A DNA stretch of 64,000 nt from Takakia lepidozioides (taxonomy: Eukaryota > Streptophyta > Takakiopsida > Takakiales > Takakiaceae): contig CM060734.1 of NCBI GenBank assembly GCA_030704615.1, forward strand, positions 61,830,042 to 61,894,041. Reading direction: 5' to 3'. This document shows, piece by piece, positions 33,045 to 46,491 of the stretch. The first letter of the stretch is position 1. Every line of letters begins with the position of its first letter. The translations under genes were made by a program, and so were the position numbers. A model generated the notes under the pieces. That model saw only the letters and a program-made list of their open reading frames with translations, was not told the DNA's origin and did no database searches.

Positions 33045-36000
33045 ATGGATGACGGAAGAGAAAACGGAAATTACTTAAAAATAGACACGTGGAGGTCAGG
33101 GTGCGACACACAGCAGAGAATGAAGTGCAAGGACAGGTGTCAAAAAGAAAGAGGAAAAGAACGGCCGTCAAATGGGATGAAAGGCGGGCCCATTAATGAA
33201 TACGGAAAAAGGGCGGCAAGTACAGAAAAGCCGAATTCTTGTCACATGTGTGATCCTAGTGGACTATCCAAGAGGGAAAGTCCACTAAAGAAGATAAAAT
33301 TTAAAATCCAGTCACAGCGGATACAGCCAATAGAAAACCAGAGAAAGGATCAAGAAAATGGAGAAAAATTGAGCGCAAGAGGCGGCGTCGTTCTGAGTAA
33401 CGGGCGTCTCGACAGGACAGGCCATAAATGCTATAACTTGGAAACTATGGAGGAACTAACAGACTATACGCTCGCAATATTACTTACGCAGTGGCATAGA
33501 CACGAAAGGACAGAGCAGAGCTTTTCTCTTGAACAATGCTTGCAAGCCCCGCAGGCTTACAAGAAATTACCCATAGCTTTCTGCGGCAACCATACGTTTA
33601 TGCTTTGTGCACTACAGGCATTCCTGCAGTTGTTACAGCCAAAGCAGTTCTGTGAGTCTAAAATGAAGAGAGTGAGAGGAATGGAGGAAATCAGGGTGAA
33701 GAGCACCACAATTCTGCAGAAACAAACGATGGCTACCCCACAGGCGATAAAGATACTGGAGGAGCTGAGATTGGAAGGATTGCAAAGCCTGGATTGGACA
33801 CTACACCATAGACAGTACATGTTACAATTTTTGCAGAACTTTGAGCCAAGGACAGGAACAACAACGGTGAAGGGAGTTGAATTAATGATTACTCCCCTAT
33901 ACCTCCAGCAATTGTTTCAATTGCCAGCAGGTCAGGTGCATGTGGGGGAACACAGGGCAAGACTGCAAATAGGGGACTTATTCCAAGAAGGGAGTTTCTT
34001 TAAAACTCAGGGTTATGCTTGTACCAAAGCTGTGTACCCAGGGTTAAAAGAGATAGGCCAGGTATTGAACGTTCTGATTGCCCTGAAACAGAACCAACAA
34101 TATTTGAGCAGATCCTTCACAGAGGAAATACTCAAAGGCCTGAAGGGACAAGAGGTACAATGGGCGGACATAATGTACAACGCACTAGTAGAGGAGATGA
34201 AAAGATTACAAGGTACTACCGCAAAGTCTCCTATCATTGTGTCTGGCCCAATCATTGCTCAAATAATCCTTAATTCTGGCATACTTAATGCACAAGAAAG
34301 GAAGGAAATGGGAGTGTTTGAGCCAGAAACAACTGCAATGGAAGAGCAAGGCTCTTCACACAGTGAGGGTGGACTAGCAGCACAACCCGAGACTAAGAGG
34401 CAGAAAAGGGGAAAGACTGTAGTGGCGGATCCACTGGCTTCACGGATTCCGCATGATAATGTTTCCCAAGCTCATGGCCAGGAAGGGGCACAGCAGCACA
34501 GACAAATGCTATTACTGGAAGCAGGACCTTCAGAGAGGGAGGAGGAAGTTACTTCTGCATCACAGCCAACACAGCCACTTGAACGACTTGTCACAAGGTC
34601 ACAAGTTATCCATGCAGCTCAACCCGAAATAATTGATTTGGAAAGTGAAGGGATAGATATTCCAACTACAGAACAAATAGTGGCAGAAATAGAGAAAGGG
34701 GACCTTCTCTATGAATATTCTGGTCTGGTCAAGGAGACAGAAATTCCAGAGGTGCAACAGTTGCCCAAGGGAAATCCTGAGGTGCATATAATACACACAC
34801 CTGTGTCGGAGGTACCACAGGCGGAAGGTCATGACACTGTAGCACCGGTGATAGATGAAGTAGTTCAGGAAGAAAATCCGGTGGGACAATGGCCTGAATG
34901 GTTAGTGAGACATCATACTGTTGAAGATCAGGAGGAACAGCAGCAACCTCACCATGATGACCCTCAACAGGCAATGCTGATGAGTTTCATAGGCAGGACA
35001 CTTAATTTGTTGGGGACTTATGTCAAATCCCATGTTCCAATTACCCAATTGACAGCCTTGAGAGAGGAAGGAGTTTGAGGCTCGACTAGCCACTGAGTGT
35101 GCAAACAAGGTCGATGAAGAGGTCACTCTCAAGATGAAGCAGGACTTGGGCAATACAGAAATAGCTTTGCAGTTGGCCAAGCAACAATTGATTGAGGCAG
35201 GCCTCGCACAAGACCAGTTGCACGAAGCACATAAGCAACAGCTATACCAAATGCAGGTGCAGCATGAAAGCAAGTTGCAAGAACTGAATGCACTACATAC
35301 GGAGTTGCAGACAGTGCATAACAGGATGGCGATACAATGTGCTACATTTACAACTATGCTTGACCAATCAACAAAAGAAATAAACAGTCAAGCGGAAAAA
35401 TGTACGAAGGCAGAGGAAGAGAATGTTGAGCAAATGAAGCTCATTGTCGATATGAAGAATACAATCTGTCGCAATGAAGATACTTTCAAGCAATACAGGC
35501 AGATGGAAGCTGATCAAGAGAAACACATCGTGGAGTTGCAACAAATCATCGTGGCCAATAGAAATGAAATCGCGGTCAGTAACAAGGCTTGGAAGGAAGC
35601 CAATATCTACTTGCTGCCTATGCGCAATTGGTTGAGCCACAGGCGAAGCGCATGGAGGCTTTACAACAGCAGTTGGAATTGTACAAGCTAAGAGAGGAGC
35701 AAACTCTCAGGGGAACCACAAGCAGCTTGGTGGATAACAGCCTTATGCAGGTCTGGTTAGCACAAGGGCCAGTAGAGGGCAAAGCCCCACGGAAAGCTCA
35801 CCCAAAGCGAGATGAATGAGCTCAGGCTGCAGGTGCAGAACATTGCCACAACTACTATAGACAATGTCTATAGTAGGATAGCAGAGTTACAAGAGGATGT
35901 AGACGGACTCCAGACTCAAGTGGAAGACCTCACTTCAAACATCGACCAAAGAGTCTCTATATCCCTCAGGAACAGCTAATGGCTTCTTATTTACAAGCCA

Positions 36001-37201
36001 GAACTTGGCTTTTCAGTCTTCACAGGAGGTGCAGGAGATGCCAATGATACAGGAGCCAGTACCACCACCACCACAACAGGTCAGTGTACCAGTAGCTGAA
36101 CCTGTGGTTACTACAAACCACCACAGCCACCACAGCCGGAGGTATGGGGCAATGCCGCTTTTAACCCACCTAAAACTCCAGCTGCAAGGGAGTACAGCAG
36201 GGCTATGCTTATGCCCTTCAACCAAATTCCCATCATGTGGATTTGGCTTGGAAAGAATTTAGTCCTCCGCAGTCATTCGCACATTACTACCAAATCATGC
36301 GTATTGGCTGCCAGTGGCAACTAGGACTAAAGTTCTTCCAAACAATCGACATATTGAAGATCATCACTTTGCACAATACTGGCACGAGCAGGTACATGTT
36401 GAGGGAATTGTTGCTTTCCAGGTTGTTGTACATGGACTCATTTATACCAAGACCAAGGAGATAGCAAGTATTGTCATGGGGTGCGGGCTATACTACGCTG
36501 CTTGTTTTCTGGTACGTTACCACATTGAGCAACAAAAGATGCAAACACGCTTTCAAAGTTACTCCAGTGGAGATCATGGGTATTACCTTCGGTGCCACCT
36601 CATATGTACCTATATGACCCAAAAGTTATGATGCAGAAGGATTCTCAAATTCGTTCATGGTTTCAAGCAGCCTGCAACCATTTGTCAACACAGAAATTCG
36701 GACTTGATGACATTTTCTATAAGGGACATGTGGCATGGAAGTACTTGCACGCTGCACCAGTAATTGGTACCCCCACTCACCTGGACAGACAAGGAGCTCA
36801 GTGTCTACACCAATTTTGCTGTTCAGCGGTTACACCAAGTTGTAAAATGCAAACTTCCAGACATGGTAGGACAGCATTGTATGCCCCAGATGATTCCACA
36901 AAAAGGTTCGAAAATTAAAACACCTGAGAGGTGATGAGGATTCTGATACAACTGTTCTTCACAGAATTCTTTTGACATGGAGAAGACTATGCAATTCAGA
37001 TGGCAGAAAAGAAGCGACGGGGGTCTCCTATGCCGGAAAGGTTACCTCGATATCAGCCTCCAGAGGGCCTCACTTATCAAGGTAGTGATCAACCATCTCC
37101 GTCAACCAGAGACAGACCTCGGGCTCGTACACACAGTCCACCACGAAACTCTCAACGTCAACAGGTGCTCACTCACAAAGGTTTGCTACTCGGAAACAGT
37201 A
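33045..37201 (+). pseudogene. Copy A giant extra ORF3
   Basis: A 677-codon open frame, 33045-35078, carries the N-terminal domain and acidic linker. It stays in the integrase frame but is separated from it by stops in the spacer. A short deletion near 35070 ends this frame. The coiled coil (35134-35690 and 35589-35819) and C-terminal domain (36005-37200) follow in changing frames with many single-base indels. The conserved Met MEELTDYTLAILLTQW is at 33447. An earlier Met at 33045 is open here but weakly conserved in D and B. No known catalytic motif or membrane segment is seen. The frame breaks cluster after about 35.6 kb, where the whole assembly seems to deteriorate, so some may not be real. 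Confidence 0.72.
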
Positions 37202-37224
37202 AACCGTGAGGACACGGGCTTTTT

Positions 37225-37244
37225 GAGGGGGAAGGGGTGGAGGA
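37225..37244 (+). other. Copy A polypurine tract
   Basis: The purine-rich gagggggaaggggtggagga directly precedes the 3' LTR. It differs from the tracts of B and D by a few bases. Confidence 0.7.
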
Positions 37245-38163
37245 TGTTAGAGGACTGTAGGGGACTTAGACCCCAACTATACGGATCTGTAGGGAACCCT
37301 TAAATTTTTGAACAGACTGAGACCAACAGGAGCCTTAGGGGGTGACAGCCCGCACTGTAGAGGGGGTGGTTACACGGCAACCCACAGCCCGTCACAGTCG
37401 TCACAGCCACACAGCCAACACAGCCGTCACAGTCGTCACAGCCCACACAGCCCACACAAGCCAAACACACAGTCGCACAGCCAGTCACAGCCCGTCACAG
37501 TTTCACACAGCCAGTCACAGCTTGACACAGCTGTCACGATCATAGGGAACGAAGAGTAGGACAGGGAACGACTGTGGGGAACAACACTGCGAAGGGAACA
37601 TGTTAGTTCACAGACGACGGTTAGTGAGGGAAACGGTTAGAACTGCGGATAGGAAGATAATAGAAAAAAACGGGGAGGGAATTGAGGGGATCATTATTCG
37701 GAGGAGGACTTCTTAGTCAGGTGGGGAGCGGAGATCAGAGGAAAAGATGGAGGCACGGTGAAGAGGAAGAGGATTAGTAGATGCTTGTTATATGCAAAGC
37801 TATGTAGTGATATTGTAGAGCAGATTAGAGACATAATGGCTTCGGCCTGATACCTGATAAATCATAATCTGATACTTATACGATACAATCACACTGTGTA
37901 GAGAGATTGAGTGAAGCTGTGGATTGAATGGATGAGTGAAGGAAACCGATAGATTGATGAAGCAAACTATACTTAATTATCAATGGTAAGGTAGCTAAGA
38001 TGAATGCGAAAAGGGAAACAAATAGGAAACACCCCCATGATACACTAGCTGTAGGTCATGACTGATGTTCTGCGCGGGCTGAGTACTTAGAGATTTCCAA
38101 CTCTTCATCTTGGAGTTTCCGCCTCGGATAGCGAAGGGATGGGTGAGTAAAAGCCGCGCGACA
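37245..38163 (+). repeat. Copy A 3' LTR
   Basis: 919 bp, tgttagaggactg...gccgcgcgaca. It shares diagnostic variants with the 5' LTR of A (actgtaggggactt, a gataggaagataa block). The differences between the two are mostly single-base insertions and deletions rather than substitutions, for example gagagattgag for gagagatctgag and cttcatcttgg for cttctatcttgg. Confidence 0.94.
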
Positions 38164-39535
38164 CACCCTCACTGTGTGAAGAGCCTTGCTCTTCCATTGC
38201 AGTGGTTTCTGGCTCAAACACTCCATTTCCTTTCTTTCTTGCGCATCAAGTAGCCAGAATCAAGAATTATTTGAGCAATAATGATTGGGCCAGACACTAT
38301 GATAGGAGACTGCGGTAGTACCTTGTAATCTTTTCATCTCCTCCACTAGTGGTTTTGAAATTATCTACGACCCATGTACCTCTTTGTCCCTTCAGGCTTT
38401 GAGTATTTCCTCCGTGAAGGATTCGCTCAATACTGTTGGTTCTGTTTCATGGCAATCAGAACGTTCAATACCTGGCCTACCTCTTTTTTCCCTGGGGTAC
38501 ACAGCCTTGGTACAGCAAACCATGGTTTTAAAGAAACGCCCTTCTTGATAAGTCCCCTATTTGCAGTCTTGCCCTGTGTTCCTCCACATGCACCTGTCCT
38601 GCTGGCAATCGAAACAATTGCTGGGGTATAGGGGAGTATAGTAATCACTAATTCAACTCCCTTCACCGTTGTTGTTCCTGTCCTGGCTCAAAGTTCTGCA
38701 AAAATTGTAACATGTACTGTCTTGGTGTTAATGTCCAATCTATGCTTTGCAATCCTTGCAATCTCAGCTCCTCAAGTATCGATCGCCTGTGGGGTAGCAA
38801 TCGTTTGTTTCTGCAGAATTGTGGTGCTCTTCACCCTGATTTCCTCCATTCCTCTCACTCTCTTCATTTTAGACTCACAGAACTGTTTGTTTGGCTGTAA
38901 CAACTACAAAAATGCCTGTAGTGCACAAAGCATAAACGTATGGTTGCCACAAAAAGCTATGGGTAATTCTTGTAAGCCTGTTGAGCTTGCAAGCATCGTT
39001 CAGAGAAAAAGCTCCGCTTGTTTCTTTCGTGTCTTTGCCACTGCGTAAGTAATATTGCGAGCGTATAGTCTGTTAGTTCCTCCATAGTTTCCCAAGCTAT
39101 AGCATTGATGGTCTGTCCCGTCGAGACGCCGTTACTTGAACGACGCCGCCTCTTGCGCTCAATTCCTCCATTTTCTTGATCCTTTCTCTGGCTTTCTATT
39201 GGCTGTATCCGCTGTGACTGGATTTTAGATTTCATTTCTTTAGTGGACTTTCCCTGCTGGATAGTCCACTAGGTCACAAATGTGACAAGATTTCGCTTTC
39301 TGTACTTGCCTTTTTTCCGTTCCCCTTTTTTCCGTATTCATTAATGGGGCCGCCTTTTCATCCATTTTGACGGCCGTTCTTGTCCTCTTTCGTTATGACA
39401 CCTGTTCTTGCACTTCTTCTAGCTGTGTATCGCGCCCGACTTCCACGTGTCTATTTTTAACTGGTTTCCGTCTTTTCTGCCGTAGCCATTTTCCTAAGTT
39501 ATTGTGTGTCCACCTGTCACTGATTCTATGGATGG
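38164..39535 (-). pseudogene. Copy B extra ORF3, N-terminal part
   Basis: Minus-strand continuation of the copy B extra ORF past the copy A insertion: 39535 down to 38164, ending at the GSSHSEGG segment where A entered. Recognisable stretches include SRSFTEEIL-like, ITPLYLQQLF-like and MEELTDYTLAILLTQW (near 39090), but the frame breaks every 100-250 bp through single-base indels. The junction with 25045-22200 restores the linker seen intact in copies A and D. Confidence 0.7.
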
Positions 39536-39675
39536 TGTAACTTAGTAGGCTGTGTTGAGCTGTGACAGGCTGTGTCATACTGTGGTACGCTGGGTGATAG
39601 GCTTTTGTGACACGCGGTGGTAGGTGGTGATAGGCTGTGTTGTGCCGTGCTGGGCTGTGATAGGCTGGTTCGCCT
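39536..39675 (-). repeat. Copy B repeat spacer
   Basis: The minus strand carries cacagcctgtcacagctcaac and related units, truncated relative to copies A and D. It sits between the integrase end and the extra ORF. Confidence 0.6.
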
Positions 39676-42600
39676 TGTCCGCCCGCCCTGGTCATATATG
39701 CTTGGCCTAGCGACAAGTGCTCCATACTCGTTGGTAACACTGGTGCAGCCCGTGATTGCTCTTGCGTTTCAACTGCAAATCATGCTGCAAGGGTTTGTCA
39801 TGGATACCACTGTATCACTTTAACTTATTGGCATTGACTCTTCCCAGCATTCTTTGTTAATGGTTTGTAACATGGCGGTGTTGTTATCATACATCTTTTG
39901 TATGACATAAGGTCCTTTCCATGGTGATTTAAGCTTAGAAGTTTAATCTTTCCTTTCTTCTGCAACCATAGAACCAAATCCCCGTCTTAAATGTCTTTAA
40001 CTTGCCTTCATCCAACTGTTCCTTTCTCTTCATCTGAATTCTGGTCATATTATCAGCTGCATCAGCACGTACTTCTTCCCTGGTATAATTCATGTTTCCT
40101 GACCTTAATGGAATCTTGCAATTCCATTCTCTTTCCCCACTCCGTTCTCATGGTAGGTAACAGGAATTCCACTGGAAGTAAGCCTTCCATACCATAAAAT
40201 ATTGGAATGGTGTATACTTAGTGTGACTTTGTATGAAGTCCTGTATGACCACAAAACTGTCAGCAGCTTTGTATCCCAATCAGTTCTGTTTGCATTGGCT
40301 ATCTTAGCCAAGATAATACATAGTATTTGTTGGTAGGCCTCTGCCTGCCCATTACCCTGGGGTAATATGTTGTAATCTTTCTATGCACAATCATAACTCT
40401 TTAGTCAAAACTCAATGGTCTAATTATGAAGTGACTTCCCTGATCACTGATAAATTCTAAGGGACAGCCAAATCGTGTAAGTATGTTCTCATACAGGAAC
40501 CTTGCTGTGGACTTGGCTGTGTTGTCCCTCAAAGCTTTAGCTTCCACCCACTTTGTAGTATAATCAGTGGCTGAATTATGTACCTGTTCCGTGTATTCTT
40601 GGCTGGTGGGTTAATTGGTCCAACAAAGTCTAGTCCCCATTTCTGAAATGGTTCCGTAGGCATTGTAGGATGCAAGGCCATCCTTCCAGATCTCTGCAAA
40701 GGTCCTAGCCTCTGACATTCATCACAACTCTGACAATACTCGTGTACATCTTTGAACAAAGTAGGCCACCAGTAACCTGCAGTAGTATCTTCCTACTGGT
40801 AGTCTCTTCTCCAAATGACCTCCAGCCACTCCTTTATGAACTTCCTCCAAAACTTTATTTACTTCATGGTGGTACAAGCATCGTTTTAGTACTCCATCAG
40901 GTCCTAGCTTATACATTCTGCTTCCTACCATAGTATAAGGTAAAGCTTTGATAGCGATTCTCTTCCTCTGCTCCTTACCATAACTAGGTGGGCACTGACC
41001 ATGAGCAAGGTAGTATCTGATTGGCCACTGCCAATCTAACCAGTCATCTGCACTTCCCTGCACCTCCACTGCAAATAGACTCGCATCTGGTAATTGATCA
41101 TCTATTCCTGTGGCTGGTTCTCCTGTTGATAACCGTGACAAGTGATCCGCCACAAGATGCAGTCTCCCAGGCTTGTAAACAACCTCGAACTCAAACTCGT
41201 GCAAGATTATCAACCATCTTGCTATTCTTCCGCTTATCAGAGGTTTGTTTACCAGGTATTCAGAGCCTGGTGATCCACATAGAACATAAACTTCTTGCCC
41301 AACAGGTAATGCCTGAATTTCTTCACTGCATAGATCATTGCCAATGCTTCTCTTCCGTTGTGCTATAGTTCCTTTCAGCACTGTTCATCAACCGGCTAGC
41401 ATAGTACACAGGTGAATCTATATTCCTGTAACATTCTGGGCTAACACCGCTCCCAACGCTTCTCCTGATGCATCGCATGAACATGGAATACTACATGCCA
41501 GTGAGGGTTAATCAGCACAGGTGTAGTTGTTACTGACAGTGTAAGTTCCTCAAATGCCTGTTGACATTCAGCTGTCCAGGCAAACACTGCATCTTTCTTC
41601 TTCAGTAGTTTGCTCAATGGTGCTGCTATTTGTGCATACCTTTTGACAAATCTCCTGTAATAACTGGTTTGCCCAGGAATCTCCTTAGACTTTTAACATT
41701 CACTGGTGGTGGAGAGGCTTTAATGGACTCTGTCTTTCTGGGATCCACAAGGAGTCCCTTCTTACACACAATGTGTCCCAGAAGCACCCCTGAGTTCACA
41801 CAGAAAGTACACTTCTCTGGATTCAGGCCCAGACCTCTCATCCTGCATCTGGCCAACATAACTCCAATTTATGCAAGTGCTCATTCTTAGAGCTGTACAC
41901 ACTGAAATCATCCAAGAATACCTGCATGAAATCATCCAGATACTCATGAAAAGATTCACTTATCACTCTCTGAAAGGTCGCTGGTGCATTACAAAGTCCA
42001 AAGGGCATGACTTTGTATGCAAAGCCCCCCAGTCTGTGATGAAAGCTGTTTTTCCTTGGTCTTCTCTTCTGCCACTTGCACTTGATTATAACCACTGAAG
42101 CCATCCATGAATGAGTACATCTCATGGCCTGCCACAGTGTCTAATACTGCTTCTGTGAATGGCAAAGGGAAAAGATCTTTCTTCGTACAAGCATTCAGCT
42201 TCTTGTAGTTCACACATACTCTTAGTTTACCATTCTTCTTGGGAACTATAACAATGGGTGACAACCAAGTTGTATACTCTATTGATATATAAACTTAGCC
42301 TCAGCCAACTTCTTTATCTCTTCTCCAACCTTCTGTGCGTAGTTGGGATTCATTCTGTACCTCGCCTGCTTGATTGGTACTGACCCTGGTTCCAGTTCAA
42401 TCTTATGCTGACAGACTTCAGGTGGTATCCCTTTTAGATCCTCATAGCTCCAAGCAAATACATCTCTGTATTTGATGAACAAGCTTTTAGCTTCTTCAAA
42501 GAATCCGGCTCCAAATCAGCTCCTACTTTCACCATCCTCGGTTCCTCTTTAGTTCCCACATTTACTTCCCTCACTTGCTCATCAGCTGTGATTGTCCAAC

Positions 42601-43825
42601 CAGTCACCACTTCACCTGTAAGCTCACAGTGGCTGGTTCTTCTAGGATTTCCATTTCTCCTTCTCTTTCCTCATAGAAATGTGATGGGTAAATGCTGGTT
42701 TCCTCTTCAGTTGGTGTTGCTGTCACTACACCACAGCAGATACCTCTTAAACAACTTAGGCTTTCCAGCCGCATCTCTGCAACCTGCTCCCCCTCTGGGT
42801 GTGCAGCAAATAGGGTAGCTTCCTGCTCCTCATCCAGTCCTCCTTTCCAGTCATACTCTCTGACTCCTCGAGGTCTTCTTGTAGCAGGTAATCTACTAGA
42901 TTTCTTTGTGGTAATTTGTATCTCGTGTATCCCATTATGCACGTTTAGTAACTGAGATTCCAGTCATGGAATACCCTGGCCTGTTTCAGCCACGGACGTC
43001 CCATAATAAGGAGTAAGCCTCCATGACTTCATCCATCTTCAACACAGTTACTGTGATCATAAAGATCATCTTCTTAACTCCTCTTATTAATCCCAATGGC
43101 TGTACACTTCTTTGATCTGCCATTGTTACTGTAAATGGGGCTGGTTTCATGTTACTTAGACCAAGCTTCTTCCTTAATTGGTCTGTCATGATATTTACTC
43201 CAGAACCTCCATCTATCAGTACATCAGTTAGTTCTGTGCTTCCAATTCTCAATTGGATTACTGGCATAGAATCATCAAAGTCCATGACTGTTTCTCGCCC
43301 TTCCGGCTTCACATTATAACTGGTCACCTTGCTGTTCAGGTCTGTGTTTCCTGTCTCCTGGGCAATTCGATTGATTGCTTGATACAGCCTGTGCCTACAA
43401 TAAGGTGCCACAGCTAATAGCTGTCCAATGGTAATTTCTGCTTTGGTCTGGCATATTACTTCAGCCAAAGTCTCTTCATTACTTTGCATGTCTGCATCTT
43501 CTTTCTTCCTTTCTTCCTCACTCCCTTCTTCTTCTCCATCAGAATCAGAGGAATCTGCCACAGGAATATCAGTACTCTTCTGCATTTCCCTTATAGTATC
43601 TGCCACTTCCTTGTGCAGTTCCTTCTCATCTTTCCAAGTCTCTTCATCTTCATCTTCAGCATATCATTGCCACCTTCATTATCATCTTCTTCCTCTACTA
43701 CTGGAGGTATTAGTTTGGCTTTACTTCTTGTTACTATCATTGTACTTACTTCTGGTACAACACATGGCCTAACCATGTGAGCTGCCACCACTGGGCCCTC
43801 ATTCACAGGAGCTCTCATCTCATTC
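39676..43825 (-). pseudogene. pol: Copy B pol: integrase, RNase H, RT, protease
   Basis: Fragmented minus-strand frames carry integrase (40760-39900; CQSCDECQR, WGLDFVGP), RNase H and linker (41550-40900), RT (42260-41630; SPIVIVPKKNGK, LDDFMQVFLDDFSVYSS) and protease (43220-43190; LIDGGSGVNIM). The catalytic region keeps both tggatgatttca repeats, unlike copy C. The frame changes many times, mainly by single-base losses, so it reads as more than ten short pieces. Confidence 0.85.
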
Positions 43826-43829
43826 TGGT

Positions 43830-45780
43830 GTCTTAATCCAGAATGAACAGGCTGCCTGCGATGTCCTGGCTGATTACAATAGTAACATAGTTCTTCACCA
43901 TTGGGTCCTCGCCCTTGGTCTGTTCTTGGATTATTTCTATAATCCTGATTCCCGGGCTGGTAATTCCCCTTGGATTACCCTGATAGTTGCCTCTGGAATT
44001 TCCTTGGTAATTCCCTCTTGAATTACCTCTCCCTTCCATGCCATTGTTATAACCACCAGACCTACCATAGTGGTCCTGATCATTGTTTCTTCTTGGCTGG
44101 GGCTGCACCTGATGCACCCTTACTTGCCTAGGTTCTCTCTGCAGCTGTCCTTCTGTTGTAGTAACAATTCTCAGTAGAATGGTTATCCATTTTACAGATA
44201 GTACAGTGTTTCTCCTTCATGTGGCATTCTGTGGTGGTATGGCCTTCATTTTGGCACTTTGCACACCATACACCCTTCCTCCAATGTGTTGCAGCCTCTG
44301 TGGCATACTTCTTCAAGATTTCTTCCAATCTTTTCTCATAGTTATCCTCTTCAACTTCTCCTTTCTCTTACTCTTCCTTTTTTAGTTCTTGCTCTTCTTC
44401 TTCATCTGACTCATCCTCAGAGTCCTCATCATCCTTTTCTCTCTCCTGAGCATTCCCAATTGCTCAATTCTGTTTGCAGTTTCAAATGCCTCCTCCACTG
44501 TATTATGGGGTAACATATCCACTTTCTTTTGCAACTCTGGTCTTAGTCCACTCACAAACCAAGTCTTCTGTAACCGGGTGCTGGTACTGCAGCCAGCTTT
44601 TTCATCATCAATTCCATCTTTTCCATATACTCCTCAACAGTTTCATGCTTCTTTTGCTTTAACTGTTGTAAACTTCCATACACTTCATCCTCAGTTTTAC
44701 TTGTCCTGAACCTATTTCGAAATGTTGTATTCAAGCCATTCCAGGTTAGGAAATGATTATCAGGGAATCTTGCATACCATTCACTTGCTTTCTTGATAAG
44801 TGAACAAGGAAACAATCTCATCTTGGCATCATCGCCATTCTCATTGTTCACTATACACATGTGCTCAAATTGGCTAATGTGTACATCGGGATCCCCTTTT
44901 CCTGAATATATTGGAAAGGGTGGTTTTGCCCGTGTTGGTTGTAACGCCATCTGTGGCCCTACCTTCTGCCCACTGACAGGTGCTGGCACCCTTGCTGGTG
45001 CTGGTCCTTCTGGACCTGTTGTTTTTGTGGTGGATCTTCCACCAAGTGGTGGCCCTTGAGCACTCCCTGCTTCTGGCCCCACGATATTCACAGTATTCCC
45101 AGCTTCAGTTGCACTACTTCCACACTCCCTGTCCCCCCAGAGCCAGATCCAGGCAGCCCGCCTGATCCCCCTGAGCCGACACCTTCGTTGGCCTGTGATC
45201 CAAGTGCTCCACTTGATCCAGGTCCAACGGGTTGGGATGTCCTGGTTGTAGTCTCACCTCAGCTGTTGGGTCTACTACTTCTTCATATTCTTCCTCTTCC
45301 AATTTCTTCTCTCTGTTTTCATCCTCCAAGTTCTGCCCTTGGTTTCTTCTTCACTCATGTAACTCAAACTTGTAATGGTGTTGGAGAGTCTGAACTCTCC
45401 GTTGGCTCTGCCACATCCTCTTCTCCTTCTTCACCTCTGCTTCAGAAACTGGAGTTCCTGCTTTTTGTGTTCCATGCCAACTCTTATCAAAGATTTCTGT
45501 CAAATCTTTTATCCAGGATGTACCTCAGATCTTTCACCTCGTGATTGATCTTCTTTCCTGTACCAATTCCCTTAATCTTTCTTGCAAAGAAACAGAAGGA
45601 GTGGCATCCAACTCTAGTTCTTCCGTATGGGTGATGTACTCTTTGATCTTAATGGTGTGAGAGGTCCAGATGATTCCCCTATGTCTATTCCTCTCTCCCA
45701 AAGATATGGATAATTAGCTTTCAGATAGCTTTCTCTTTTTGCTGAATATCTCTGGCGTCTAGCTTCTCTTTCATCACTCA
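43830..45780 (-). pseudogene. gag: Copy B gag
   Basis: Capsid domain (45091-44552), charged region, two zinc knuckles (about 44270-44180) and an Asn/Gly/Arg-rich tail (44117-43833) are present on the minus strand. Indels separate the N-terminal acidic part (45329-45114 and upstream). One G is missing from the G/A run before the third knuckle near 43970, so that knuckle falls in the pol frame. Confidence 0.82.
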
Positions 45781-45784
45781 TGTC

Positions 45785-46491
45785 CCATGTCTTTCATTTC
45801 TTTTAATGTGGCAATAACCAAAACTCTCTTCTGTAATATCTCTCGTATATGCCTGGGTTTCTTTCAAGCTTCAATGCACCCTGGCTATACTTGAAGTCTC
45901 CGTTACCATATAACCATATGGCAAACAAGTCTGGAAAGCTGTTCTTGGTGTGAGTTTGATCCACAAAATATCCTTTGGAATCCAATTCTTTACCAGTACA
46001 AGCTCTTCATGCATATGAGTATAAACATTCACATTTCTTTCTCTCCCCAGCCTTCAAACTCTACTCGCTTAATGGATAGCAATGCTATCACATAAACCAA
46101 TGTTGGTAACCAACGTGCTCTTCCTCTACAGGCTACCTGATAAATCTTTCACTCACTCCTTTCTCCAGACCCCATTCTGGATCAGCATCATGCACTCGCT
46201 TAAGAATATTTTCTTTACAACCGTCTGGCAATTCCAAGAACCTTTGAAAGAATTGTTTGGACAATCTTTCTTCCTTCGTTCCACAGGGATTTGATTCACT
46301 TCAAATTCTTTAATGGTCCAACCACCATGATCCCACCAGATGCCTGTCACATCTGGTTGTTCATGACCCAGTTCCCCAGTATGGTCGCCAAATGTCGCGC
46401 GGCTTTTACTCACCCATCCCTTCGCTATTCGAGGCGGAAACTCCAAGATAGAAGAGTTGGAAATCTCTAAGTACTCAGCCGCGCAGAACAA
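45785..46491 (-). pseudogene. Copy B extra ORF ahead of gag (ORF0)
   Basis: The same upstream ORF as in copies A and C, read 46491-46153 and 45985-45803, broken by several indels (near 46280, 46160, 46045 and 45890). The LTR-encoded start region and the EQPDVTGIWWDHGG and YYRREFWLLPH segments are recognisable. Confidence 0.65.
46373..46390 (-). other. Copy B primer-binding site
   Basis: The minus strand reads TGGCGACCATACTGGGGA two bases after the LTR end, identical to copies A and C. Confidence 0.7.

Larger units (their letters stand above)
25046..38163 (+). mobile_element. Gypsy LTR retrotransposon copy A, complete ends, TSD caccc
   Basis: 13,118 bp with both LTRs, primer-binding site, gag, pol, two extra ORFs and polypurine tract. 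It is flanked by the perfect 5-bp duplication caccc (25041-25045 and 38164-38168). The flanks on both sides are minus-strand extra-ORF sequence of copy B, so A is a later insertion into B. It has the best-preserved genes in the window but still has indels in gag, at the start of pol, in RNase H and throughout the last third of the extra ORF. Confidence 0.96.
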
